45,040 nt of DNA from Anaeromyces robustus (GCA_002104895.1 MCFG01000204.1:77501-122540); one strand, 5' to 3'; shown: positions 23,357 to 36,093, counted from the first letter of the stretch. Program-made: numbers and translations. Notes: a model not told the origin generated them from the sequence alone.

Positions 23357-24430
23357 AAATAAAATCAAAATCAAAAAAAAAAAAAAAAAGAAAAAAAAAA
23401 AAAAATCAAAATTGAAAAAATCAAAATAAATTAAAAAGAAATTTTTTAAAAAAAATCAAAATCAAAATAAAATCAAAATAAAAAAAAAAAAAAACAAAAT
23501 CACAATAAAAAAAAAAAAATAAAAATAAAAAAAAAAAAAAAAAATATAAAATAAAAACAAAATCAAAATTAAAAAAAAAAAAAAAAATATAAAATAAAAA
23601 CAAAATCAAAATTAAAAATAAAAATCGAAATAAATTAAAAAAAAAAAAAAAAATCAAAAAAATAAAAGAAAAATAATAATAATAATTATTACAATATTAA
23701 TATTAAAAAAATATCAATATTAATACAAATCAAATCAAATAAATATACATATAATAATATAAAAAGAAATAAATAATACCAAATAATTTAATATTATTCA
23801 TTATAGTCATTATAAAGTATTAAAAAAAATAATGATAATATTAATTTATCAATTTATATTATTATAATAATAATTAAAATAGAATAAATATATATTATTA
23901 AATTTTTATTTATTTATTCTTTTTTTTTTTTTAAATTAAATAAATGAATAAATAAATATAATATAATAATAAAAAAAAAATAGAATTTTTTTATTTAATT
24001 AATACCATAAACATATCTTTTTTATAAAAAAAAAAAAAAAAAAAAAAGAAAAAATAAAAAAAAAATAAAATTACAATTAAAATTAAAATTAAAAAGAAAA
24101 AAAAAAAAAGTGTTTTTTTTTCTTTTATAATATTTAATCTTTAATTGTTTTTATTTAGATTTCTTTTTAATAGTTTTATTTTTTTTTTTTTATATATTTA
24201 TTTATTATTTTTTACTTTAATGGATGAAAGATAAAGTTGGAAATAAAAAATAAATAATTAAATAAATAAATAATTAAATAAAATCAAAGGTTAAAAACCA
24301 ATTAATAATTTAAATGTCTGTAAGATTTTTTGTAAAGTTTTTTATAAAGTTTTATTTTTTATTTTTTTTTTTATCATTTACAATTAAATATATCCTTTCG
24401 GATTCTTCTCAATTAGGTATAATAATATAA
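23243..24430. other. A+T-rich intergenic stretch with poly-A and CAAAA-type runs
   Basis: No gene seen. Bases 23320-23660 are T-runs followed by A-runs punctuated by ATCAAAATC-like words, a degenerate A-rich repeat. The remainder is TA-rich, with a small ATCCTTTCGGAT hairpin at about 24393-24404. Confidence 0.6.
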
Positions 24431-24436
24431 TAATAA

Positions 24437-24562
24437 TAAGAACACTCCTGGCGGCTTCAAACGACATCGATGTCGAAAAGATAAGGCATGGAATTTATTC
24501 CGATACGAATTTTACGAATGATATCTCATCTCATTCGTTGAATGGAAGAGAGGTTAAAAGTT
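24437..24562. ncRNA. Candidate structured RNA gene, island A (unassigned)
   Basis: A sharp island of near-balanced composition within an A+T desert. No sensible long frame: the best open reading of about 45 codons starts after a stop and runs into low complexity. It folds readily. Hairpins: CGACA-TCGA-TGTCG (24462-24475), GGAA-TTTA-TTCC (24490-24501) and CGAATGA...TCATTCG (24515-24537, 7 bp, 9-base loop). AACxCTC (24441-24447) can pair with GAGGTT (24550-24555) to close all three. AATTTTAC just before the last hairpin loosely resembles an Sm-type site followed by a 3' stem, but no snRNA-specific motif is seen. Strand is undetermined because the stems read alike on both. Confidence 0.3.
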
Positions 24563-25043
24563 TAAACTTCTATTCCTTTTCCTTTTTTATTTTTATTTAT
24601 TTATTTATTATATTTATTTATTATTTTTTGAATTTGATTAATTAATATCTGTAATGAATTTTATTTATATTTTTTTGTATCTTTTATTTTATTACTTGTA
24701 TGTTTTAATTTTAAATTAATCATTTTAAATTAAAGATTAATCCTAGTCTAAAAAAAAAAAAAATTTACAATTAATAGTTTACTTTTTTTTATGAAATTCC
24801 TAAACTAATAAATTAATAATATTCCTAAATTAATAATATTAATATTATTATTATTTAAAACACATTTTGTTTATATTCGAACTTCAATTCCTATAAGAAA
24901 TATAACAATAAAGTATAAAACTAAAAAATGAAATTTTTTATTTGTTTGTTATTTGATCAGTATAAATCAATACCCATTATTATACCAAGAGTGTCGACGT
25001 TCGAAATCGATTCGATAAGACATATATAATAATATCTCGAATC

Positions 25044-25260
25044 GTGATATTATTTCAATCACAGGAACCTTCAGAGTCATTTTTCTTTTACTAGAAATAC
25101 TATGAAGATTTCCCAAAGGGAGAGTTTAGTGGAACACCACATTATCTTTAAATTCAGATGTTACTTCTTTGTTTTATTATTATTTTTACCATTTAGAGAG
25201 AGAGAGGAGTGAAATCCGAACAGTACCCCTACCCTACAACTGAAATTATAATATAATATA
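25044..25260 (+). ncRNA. Candidate RNase P/MRP-type RNA, island B
   Basis: A second balanced-composition island (about 24985-25255) without an open frame. On the + strand, GGGAGAGTTTAGTGGAAC (25118-25135) resembles nuclear RNase P CR-I. GAGTGAAAT (25207-25215) resembles CR-IV. ACCCTACAACTGAA (25231-25244) resembles CR-V. TTTAGT (25125-25130) pairs with ACTGAA (25239-25244), as the P4 helix requires. Before CR-I, CTTCA (25069-25073) pairs with TGAAG (25103-25107) around an internal loop and an inner TTTC/GAAA stem, like the eukaryotic P3 helix-loop-helix. Other stems are CGATTCGA/TCGAATCG (25008-25015/25037-25044), GTGAT/ATCAC (25044-25062) and GTGG/CCAC (25129-25140). The CR-I to CR-V spacing of about 120 bases is short, and CR-II and CR-III were not found, so MRP RNA or an unrelated structured RNA remains possible. 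The ends are approximate. Confidence 0.35.
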
Positions 25261-25269
25261 TTTCAGAAA

Positions 25270-26123
25270 TTTATTCTATTTTTTTTTTTTTTATATTAAA
25301 TTTATGTTATAGATTTTTTTTAGATAGTATTTTTTTTTTATTTTATTTTAAATCTATTTTTATTTATGTTACTTAATATAAAATGTATTAATAATTATTT
25401 ATATAATAAATAAAAAAAAAACATGGAAGTGTAGTGTATTCTCTTCCTTTAGTCTAAAAAGAAAAAAAAAATTGTTTTTTTCTTTTTTTCTTTTTTTTTT
25501 CTTTTCTTTTCTTTTCTTTTTTCTTATTAAAGTTTTATTAATGAATCTATCACTGATCATAAATAAAGTTTTAATTTTTGTATTAGTACTATTCACTCGT
25601 TCCTTGTTTTTTTTTTAATGAATTTAGAAAAAAAATAATTATCAATTAAAGTTTTACAACATCTTTTTTTTTTTTTTTTTTTTATCAACTTTATTTTCAT
25701 TATTTATTTAATTATCATAATATAACGACAAAAAAATAAATATATTATAATATATATTTATATTTTATTAATAATCAAAAAATAATTATTATTTTTTTTT
25801 CATTTATAATTATTATTATTATTTATATTTTATTTTATCCATAGCAGTAAAAAAATAAAAAAAAAAAAGTTTTTTTTTTATTAAACAAAAGAAGTATTAT
25901 TTGTCTATAATAATAAAAAATATTTTTTAAAGTTAAAAATAATTTTTTTTTTTTTTTTTTTTGATGTAAATAAAGTTAAAAAAAAAAAAACAAGATGATG
26001 TTGTAAATGTAAAACTTTAATTAATAATCTTTTTTTTTTAAATTCACCTTGCATTATGTTTTGCTGCGCTTAATATTTTTAAAGTTTATTTAATTTAACA
26101 AAATAAATAAATGAAGTAAATTA

Positions 26124-26158
<35 letters not shown>

Positions 26159-26536
26159 GATATAATAATAAACATTAAAAGAAAAAAAAAATAATAAAAA
26201 AAAAAAAACATTTGTTTTATATAATTCTTTTTTTTATAAAAAATAAAATTATATAATATGAGTAATAGAGTTAAAACATTAAACTATTTAACTTAAACAT
26301 TATTATAATAGTTTACCTTAAAATAATAATATTATTATTTTTTTTTTTTTTCAAATTTCTACCTTTTTCTTAATTTTTTTATTAGAAAAAAAAAAAAAAT
26401 TATTGTTAAATTTATAATAAAATTAATAACAAATATTAATAAAAAATAGAATAAAACAATTATTTTATTGATATTTTAATAAAAAAAAAAAAATACTTGA
26501 GAAAAGAATAAAAAAAGAAAAAAAGAAAAAAAGAAA
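25270..26536. other. A+T-rich intergenic stretch upstream of the FBF1-like gene
   Basis: No gene seen. It holds T-runs, a CTTTT pyrimidine tract (25475-25525), an AAT array (26125-26153) and an A/G-rich leader just before the ATG at 26537. Confidence 0.6.
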
Positions 26537-26947
26537 ATGTCAATGAATAGTTTTGATGATGATGATTTCAATGATATATTAGGTTCCGATATTGATGAAT
26601 TTAAAAATAAAAGTGAAAAAAAAGATGATTTTGGTGGATTTAATCATGTAAATGTAAATTTCATCTACCTATACCTATACCTATACATCATATATATTTT
26701 TAATAATATTTATTTATATTCAATTACTTTTTTTAAATATATATATATAAGTATTTATTAATTTATATTTTTTTTTGTTCTATAATGCTTAATATATATT
26801 TTTTCCAAAAATAAAAAATAAAATAAAAAAAAAATAAAGGATAATAAAGAAAATGATAATGTATTATTCGGAAATAATGATTATGATCCTAATAAAATAT
26901 TAGATTCTTTAAATGATTTTGATGATGATGATTTTAATTTTGGGAAT

Positions 26948-26982
<35 letters not shown>

Positions 26983-28044
26983 CAATAACAATAATAATGT
27001 ATGTATTTAAAAAAAAAAAAAAAAAAAAGAATAAGAAAAAGATAAATATATATAAATATATTTATAAAAATTTATTTAAAATTTTTAATATTTATTTATT
27101 TTTTACCAAAAATTTCGAAAAAATTTAATGACGATATAATGGAAACCTATCTAACAATATATATATATATATACTTTTAATGATAGTCAGATAAACCTTT
27201 ATGGAATCTTGATACTAAAAAAGAAAATATATCTTTAGAAAATAAATCAAATAATGAAGAAAATAATTTTAAGAATTTCATTTTTAATAATAGGGCTGAA
27301 ACAAAATCACCAGAACCTATAAAAAAGGAATCAGAACCTTTTTCATTTTTTAATAATAATAATACTAATAATAATTCTAATAATAATAATAATATAAATA
27401 TTAATAATAATAATGATAACAATAATAATGTATTAAATAAATCGATTAATAATTATCAAAATGAAAAAGAAACGTTTAAAGATAATGATTCAGTAAGTTT
27501 TTATATATATATTTTATAAAAATATTATTATATATTTTATTTTAATGTTGTTCTAAGTCATCTATATATATTAACATAAATAATAATTATATAAATTAAA
27601 AAAAAAAAAAATAAAAAAATTTTTTTTTTCCTTTTTATTAATAGTTATCAGGAATGAGTTTATTAAATGATAATGATGATGATGATATTTTAGCAGGCTT
27701 AGGTTTTGGAACTAAAAAAAATAATAATAAAAATAATACATCAACAAAAGAGTATTGTTTTATATATATATATATAATATACATTTTTATTTATGTTATT
27801 ATTATTATTATATGTTTATATATAATTTTCTAAAATGTATTTTTTTTTTTTTTTTTTTTAATATATTATATATTTAAATAATTATTTTCATGATTGTAAA
27901 TTTAGAAAAAAGAAACCAAGTTTACCATTTTTATCAGATGATAATGATGAAAAAAATCAAACCCCTCTTTTTGATAATATTAATAATAATAATAATAAAA
28001 AAGATAATAATGAGGCTTACCCATTTTCATTTTTAAATAATTCC

Positions 28045-28102
<58 letters not shown>

Positions 28103-28976
28103 GTAATAATAATGATAAAAATGATACTATTTTTAATTTTAATAATTCAACTAAAGATTCAAATAATAATGATACAGAATATAAATTTCCATTTGGTACA
28201 TCCTCTAAAAAGGAAAATAATGACAATATAGAATACAATTTTCCTTTTGCGTCTTCTTCTACTAAAAAGGAAAATCACAATATTCCATCTTTTTTAAAAG
28301 ATGATTCAAATAATAATATTAATAATAATAGTAATAATAATAATAATCCTCTTTTTGGAAATGATGATAGTTATCATTATCCATTTTCTTCATTAAATAA
28401 CAACAACAACAACAACAATAATAATAATAGTAATAACAGTATTAATGATAATAATTATGAAAATAATGAACAAAATTATGAACAAAGTTACGAAAATAGT
28501 TATGAAAATAATAATAATGATGATAATGACAACAACAACAACAACAACAATAATAATAATGATAATAATAATGATGATAGTTATCATTTTCCATTTTCAT
28601 CTCATAAAAATGAAAATCAAACAAACTTTACATCTTTATTTGATTCTAATAATAATGAAGTCAAAAATACTATAAATACTTTTAAAAATGATGATGAAGA
28701 AAAAGAAAATGATATTGATTCATTTATACCTTCCTTTTTAGCAGGTGAAAATCAACGTAGAAGAAGATCTATGAATTCAAGAAGAAATAATAATAATACA
28801 AATAATGCTACAGAAAACTTTATTAATTCATTATTTGATGATAATCTTATTTCTAATAATAATAACAATAATAAACAAGAAAAAAAGAAAGCATCATTTT
28901 TAATGGATGATAATGATGATATACAACAACAAACTAAAAAACTTGTAATTAAAAATATATATATATATATATAATT

Positions 28977-29008
<32 letters not shown>

Positions 29009-30066
29009 TATATATAATACTTTTTATTTATTTATTTATTCATATTATAATAATAAATAATATTATTAAAATATTTAATTATATTATTTTTATTTTTTTG
29101 GTTATATAAATATATATAAATTAATAAAATATTAGAATGAAAGTAGATTAGCATCTATGTTTAGTGATGAACCAAAATATAATAATTCAACCAATTCTAA
29201 ACCTTCAGAAAATTCATTATTCCCATCAATATCTAATCAAACCTCTACTATAAATAACGAAAAAGTTAATAAAGAAAATATTCCTGTGAAAGAAAAAGTA
29301 CCTGAATCCTTACCTGAAATTCATTCTGATAAAGAAAATAATATCACTAAAATTAAAACTAAAAGCAATATAAATAATAACGATGATAATAATGATAATG
29401 ACAGTAATAATAATACATCTACTAATACTATTCCTAGTCTTAATATTAATAATGATGACAATAGCAATAATAATAACAATAATACCAACGATGAAAATAA
29501 TAAATATACACTACCATCCACTGATTTAGAAAATAATAATAATAATAATAATAATAGTAATAATACACTATCCATTAAAAATTCAAATGTTAGTCTTCCT
29601 GATAGTCTTTCAGAAATTTCAGATTCCCAAGAAGAAAAATATGTAAATAAAATTATTAAAAAAAATCAAAAATCTATGTCAACTCTTCCTGTTTCTGAGG
29701 ATAAATTAGTTCAAATTAAACAAAAATCAAAATCTGCACCAATTATTAAAAATAATAGTGTTTATGGTAAAATTAATTAATAAAATCAATATTTTTTTAG
29801 TATAATAAAAAAAAAAAAAAAGAAAAAAAAAAGGAAAAGAAAAGAAAAAAGAAAAGAATAATAAAAATTAAAAATTATATTTTTTTTTTATTTAAAAATT
29901 TATAAATTTATTTACTAATATTATTTCATATTTCATATTATTGAATATTTATATATTTTTTTTCATTATTTAAATATTTAAAGCAAGTACATTAATGGCA
30001 GGTTCTTCAATATCAATTAGTGACTCATGTACAGGTAAAAAAAGAATATATATATATATAAAAAGA

Positions 30067-30098
<32 letters not shown>

Positions 30099-30161
30099 AT
30101 TATTAATTATAATTAATTATACTTATTTATTAAATTATGTTTTTATTTTTTGAATAAATAA

Positions 30162-30192
<31 letters not shown>

Positions 30193-30736
30193 TATATATA
30201 TATATACAATTATTAAGATCCTGATGAAGATAATAATCATTCAGAATATTCTCATGTTGAAATCAATATACAAGAATCATATACAAATAATAATAAAAAT
30301 GATAATCCTTACAATAATGATAATAATAACAATAATAATTTAGAAAATAATAACAATAATAGTAATAATAATAAAAATACAACAATTACAAAAGATAAAA
30401 AACCAATATATAAAAGTATATCATTTGCTGAAAAACCTCTATTTAAAGAAAAAGTAATGAGATTTTTTTTTTATCATCTTATTTATTTTAATTTTTTTTT
30501 TGCATAATTATTTAAAATAATAATAATAGTACATATATATTAATTTATTTTAATATTTAAATATATATTATAATTTTAATTTTTTTTAATTTTAGATTAT
30601 TGCTAGAGAAAACAGTAATATCATTATCATCATAATATTATTATTTATTATATAATTATTTTTTTTTTTTATAATTTTTTTAAAATATAATCAAATAATT
30701 ATTTTTATTATTTTTATTATCTATATTAATTTTTTT

Positions 30737-30778
<42 letters not shown>

Positions 30779-32349
30779 CAAAATAAATACTAGGTTATTC
30801 GAATGAAGTATGTTATAAATAAAAATAATCGATTAAATAAATATATATTTTTCAAAAAAGATTATCATAAATAAAATAAATTTTTTATAATAGTGTTTCA
30901 TATTGATAAAAATTTTATTTTAATTATGATATACAATAATTATTTTTATATAGGATATTGATAAAAATTTTATTTTAATTATGATATACAATAATTATTT
31001 TTATATAGGATATTGATAAAATAAATGAATCACATAAACAAGAAATAGAATCCTTGAGAACATATTATGAAAATGAAATAAAAAATATTAATGATAAATA
31101 TGTAAATGAAATTGATTCTTTGAAAAATGATATTGAAAGAAGAGTAAATTTATTTTTATTTAACTTTTATTTATTTATAAAAATTAAATACTTTTTTTTT
31201 TTTATTTTATTTTATTTTTGTAATTTTTATGTATCTAATTATATATTAATTACTTTATATATATAAATAAATTATTTTAAGATAATTGAAATGGAAAAGA
31301 AATATAAAGATTCATATGAAGAAAAAGTTAAAGCTATGGAGAAAAAGGTATTTATAATTTATAAATAAAATAAATACATAACTAATATTTTAAAATTATT
31401 AAAATTCAGAAATACAATAAAAAAATTCTTTTATTTTTGTTAATAATATAATATATATATATATATCTTTTAGCTTAATTATGAAAAAATTGAATTAGAA
31501 AAAGCAAATGCATTAAAATTATCATTAACTGAAAGAGATTACCAAGCTCAAATGAATCAACTAAAAGAAAAACAAAGAAATGAACTTCAAGAAGCAAAAT
31601 TAATTATAACAGAAGAAGTAATAATAATAATTAATAATAATAATAACAATACTACTACTACTACTACTACTAATAATAATAATAATAATAATAATATAAT
31701 TTTTTATTTATAAATTTGTTTTAATAAAATAATATTTTTTAATAATTTAATATATTTAAGATTGAAAATAAATATCAAGATATGATACGAGAATTGAAAA
31801 AAGCACATCAAGAAGAGGTGATATATCAAAAAAAAAAAAATTACTATTTTTTATATTATAGATTAAATATTCATAATATATATATATATTAATAATTTTT
31901 TTCTTTGTTATTATGACTATTATTCATATAAGATGAATATTGCATTAGAAAAAGAAAAAAAGATTTATGATTCTGAAAAATTAAGAGAAATTGTTGAAAT
32001 TAAAAGAAATCATATGAACGAAGTAATATAATCATTCTATATATAAAAAGTATTTTTTTTATTATGTAATGAATTTTGATATATATTAATTTTTTTTTTT
32101 ATTTTTTTTTTATTTTTTTTTTTATTTTTTTAAAGATGGAAAAGATTATATCAACTTCTGAAGGTGCTAAACGTCTTGAAGATTTAGTAAAACAAGTGGA
32201 TATTTCAAGTCAAAAAGTAGAAGATATACAAAAACAAATTTTAGAAGAACATGAAAATATTCAAAAATTTAAAGAAATTCCATATCAAGATAAAATTAAT
32301 GAAATTGATGAAGTATATATATATATATTTAATTTATTTACTTTTAATT

Positions 32350-32382
<33 letters not shown>

Positions 32383-33391
32383 CTTTTCAGTATGGCTATA
32401 TATATAATTCATTAAAAAAAATATTATTTAAATATGTATATATATATTATATTTAAATAGCTTAAAAAACAATTAGTTGCTCATAAATCTGAACTTAATA
32501 GTGAAAGAGAAAAGGTAAAAATATATTTCTTATTATATGTATAAATTTTTTTTTTACTTTTAATAAAGATAAAAAGAAAATAAAAAAAAAAAATATAATT
32601 TTTTTATTTTATTATTAAATTATATATTAATATATTTTTGTTATATTATTATATATAGTTATCTTCTGTATTAATGTCATTAGAAGATTCAATTAAAGAA
32701 ATTAATAATCGTCATGATGAAGAAAAAATGAGAATGAAAACAGAAGAAAATATCTATGAAAAAAGAATGGTAATATCATAAAAAAAAAAAAATTTTTTTT
32801 TTACAGTATAAATTTAAATTTTTTTAATGATTGATGATTATTATTAATAAATATAAAATAAATAAAATAATATTATATTATATATATATATATTTTATTA
32901 CTGTTAATATATAATAATAATAAAAAAAAAAAAGGCTGAATTAAAGAAAGAAAAAGAAATGGAAATGGTGAAAAGACAAAATGAAAATCTCGAATTTGAA
33001 AAGAAAAAAGCTGACTGGAATCTTGAAAAAAAGAAAATTCTTGATGAAATATTTGAAGTAAAAATATATATATATATGTTTTAAATCATCATAAATAATA
33101 TTCTTTTTTTTTTTTTTTTTTTTTTTATTATTATTATTATTTTTAATATTATATTTTTAATTTCAGAATTTCTAAACTATATAATATGTTATCATTATGT
33201 TTAAATCTATAAAATTTTTATAGGAAAAAAAGAAAATTGAAATTTTAAAAATAAGTGTAGAATCTCAAAAACATAGTATTAATGAAAGAGAAGCAGAATT
33301 AGAAAATAAAAAAGTTATGTTTGATGCAAAGTCAAAAGCAGGTAATATATTTATATATATAAAGCTATATAGCTATATATATGAACATACA

Positions 33392-33460
<69 letters not shown>

Positions 33461-33779
33461 TAAAATATTTAAAATAATTAATAACATAAATATATATTAT
33501 TTAATATTCCATTAATTTTTAATATATATATATATATATATATAGAAAATGAAGCTATAGAAAAAAGAATAGAAGCACAAAGAATAGATGAAATGGCATT
33601 ATTAAAACAAAAAACTGATTTTAAAATAGAAAAACAAAAATTTGATTCTGAAAAAGCAAAACTTCTTGCTGATAGAAGTATATTTGAAAATACTAAATCT
33701 TCTTTTGAAAAACAATTAAATGATGCTATGTTAGCTTATGAACAAGCTGGTATTTATAAATCATTAATTATTAAATGAA

Positions 33780-33813
<34 letters not shown>

Positions 33814-34862
33814 AATTTATAAAAAAGATAATAATAATAAAAAAAAAAAAAAAAGAAAAAAAGAAAAGCATAAGTAATTTTTTTTTTTTTATTTCTCTTT
33901 TTAAATATCATTATTATTAATAGAACTTGAGAGAGAAGAAGCAAAAGAATATTATGATGAAGCTGAAAATATTAAAGCTGCTATAACAGAACAAAGAAAT
34001 AAAGTAATTTATTAAACTATTCATGTTTAATATTAAATATTATAATAACGAAAAAAAAAAAAAAAAAAAACGAAAACAAAATAATATTTATAAAAAGATA
34101 AAATAATAATAAAAAAAAAAAAAGGTTTATATTATTACAATTATTATATTATAAATATATATATTTAATATATAAAAAAAATTCTTTTAATATATATATA
34201 TATATATATTTGAATATATAAACTATTAGATTTCTGAAGAATATCAATATCTACAGAAAATGAAAAAAAGTTTTTATACCGAACGGTTAAAAATTGCACA
34301 AGAAAGGAAAAAGATTGAGGATGAAAAAAGAAATTTTAAAGAATACATGGTATGATAAATATATTATATTATATATAATAAAAAATCAAGGAAATAATAT
34401 AACAATATTTATATTATATAAAATTATTAATTAATAATTAATTTTTTTTTTTTACTTTATTACTTTATTTAATATATTTCTAAAGTATCCAAATATAAAC
34501 ATGAATGAAATTAATAATATTAATAATAATAATAATAATAATTATAATAATTATAATTATAATAATAACAATAATAATAATATTAATAATAATGATGATA
34601 CAAATGATTTCATATCCTCAATTCTTAATGAAAATCATAATTTAAACCAGAAAAACGTTAAAAGTGAAACTAAAGTTTTATTTGATGATAATGTTATCAA
34701 TGAAATCATTGCAAATAATTCAGAAAGTGTTTCTACCTATAAATTAAATATAAATAATCTTTTAAAACCAGAAATGAAATCAAATTTTACTCCAATAGCT
34801 ACCTTTAAAAAAGATGTAGATTATAATTTAAGTGTAAACTATTAAAAAAAAATTTATTTATA

Positions 34863-34893
<31 letters not shown>

Positions 34894-35196
34894 GGTATTA
34901 TTATTAAATTTTTATAAATTATTTATATTCAAATATTAATAATATTTTTAATATTTTTTTTTTCTTAATCAGAATGATTATTCGACATATACAAAGAATA
35001 ATTTTATGGTAAATATAATATATATATATATATCTATTACATTTATTATATAAATAAAAATTTGATAATTTTTTTCTTTCCTATAATTTAATAATGAATA
35101 TTAATACAATTATTTTTATTATTATTATTATTATTATAATAGACATTTAATGATAATTTATTAAGAGAACCTTTGAACATCCCAAACATTATATAA
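26537..35196 (+). CDS. FBF1: FBF1-like transition-fibre coiled-coil protein (26 exons, 1529 aa)
   Basis: FBF1 sits on transition fibres at the cilium base and gates protein entry. Exons: 26537-26647, 26840-26998, 27187-27492, 27645-27751, 27906-28944, 29136-29766, 29984-30034, 30218-30453, 30596-30614, 30794-30807, 31009-31143, 31282-31347, 31474-31617, 31761-31817, 31933-32022, 32136-32312, 32461-32514, 32659-32769, 32935-33057, 33224-33341, 33546-33749, 33924-34003, 34230-34349, 34486-34833, 34973-35008, 35143-35196. The sum is 4590 bases with no internal stop. The N-terminus is acidic and Asn-rich. DDDDILAGLGFG (residues about 203-214) matches the DDIMATLGFG-type motif of animal FBF1. FIPSFLAGENQRRRRS lies near residue 500 and SISFAEKP near 870. 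Residues about 890-1385 are continuous charged coiled coil ending in an ERLKIAQERKKIEDEK segment, as in FBF1. A flagellated zoospore fits. The two microexons (30596, 30794) are the least certain. Confidence 0.65.
28011..28615 (+). repeat. Repeated [Y/F]PF[S/G/A] peptide motif inside exon 5
   Basis: The coding sequence repeats a short motif between Asn-rich linkers: AYPFSFLNN (about 28015), EYKFPFGTSSKKEN (about 28176), EYNFPFASSSTKKEN (about 28230), SYHYPFSSLNN (about 28371) and SYHFPFSSHKNEN (about 28580). A related EPFSFFNN occurs in exon 3. The spacers are AAT/AAC Asn tracts and vary in length. Confidence 0.8.
30900..31022 (+). repeat. 55-bp tandem duplication spanning a splice acceptor
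   Basis: A unit beginning ATATTGATAAAAATTTTATT occurs at 30900-30954 and 30955-31009. Its first 13 bases begin a third time at 31010, which is the start of coding exon 11. Each full copy ends in TATATAG|G, so the intron carries two identical acceptors 55 bp apart (AG at 30952-30953 and 31007-31008). Only the downstream one keeps the frame. Confidence 0.93.
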
Positions 35197-36093
35197 AATA
35201 ATACAAGAAGAATTTTACTTAAATTCTAAATTCTAATATATTGTTATTTGGTTTTCGTTAATAATATTTTTTATTTATTTAAAAACATTTGTATCTTTTT
35301 AATATTATTTATTATTTATAATATAAATTATGTATTCATCTATTATTATGTAAATAAAAAAAATTTACTTTAAAATAAATAAATTTCTTTAGTAAAAAAA
35401 AAAAAATTGAAAAAAGAAAATTTAAAAAAAAAAAAAAATTTTTTTTTAATATATATTTTTTTTATATTAAAAAAATTTTTTTTATTTATAATGAAATGAT
35501 TTTAAAAAAAAAAAAAAAATAAAAAAAAAAAATATTTTAAAATTTTATTTTTGAATTTTTCTGTTGAATTTAACTTTTTTTTTTTTTTTTTTTTTTTTAA
35601 AAAATAAGAATAAAAAGTAAAATTAAGATAAAACATTAATTTAACATTTATTTTTTTTTTTTTTTTTTAAAAAAAAAACATTTATCTTTTATAAAAAATA
35701 TAATTTAAAAAAAAAACAAAAAACAAAAAACAAAATTATCGTCATTATACTTTTAATTATTCAGAAAAAATAATTTAAATATTATTGATGGATGCTTTTT
35801 ATTTAAATTTAATAGAATTTTAATATATTTTTTTTTTTTTTTTTTTTCAATTGAAAAAATTTCTTTTAATAAATCTCAATAACTTTTAATTTAAAGTCTT
35901 CTTTTTTTATTATATATATATTTAACATATAAATATTCTAATTATGATAAACCAATAATTATTATAACAATATATATTTAGTATTAATAGAAAGAAATTA
36001 TTATTTAGAAAGAACAATAATTTTTATTATATATAAATTATACCAAAAAAGAAACATATTAAAAAAAAAAATTCATGAAAATGAAACAAAAAG
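35197..36093. other. Intergenic region between the FBF1-like and YEATS2-like genes
   Basis: No gene seen. It has TA-rich 3' flank, then long A- and T-runs at 35395-35720 and TA-rich sequence up to the YEATS2 start. No promoter element is recognised. Confidence 0.6.

Noticed and set aside
23421-23657. Phe-rich open frame on the - strand
   Set aside because: Caused by A-runs read as Phe/Leu codons in low-complexity sequence.
24388-24400. ATCCTTT resembling the 5' end of U4 snRNA
   Set aside because: Only seven bases agree; no U6-pairing region or Sm site follows at the right distance.
24437-24562. tRNA or 5S rRNA in island A
   Set aside because: No B-box-like GGTTCGANTCC, no 7-bp acceptor with T-arm spacing, and no 5S core sequence on either strand.
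25084-25094. CTTTTACTA resembling the U5 snRNA loop I
   Set aside because: The rest of U5 (stem I flanks, Sm site, 3' stem) is missing, and in the fold this sequence sits in the loop of a P3-like hairpin.
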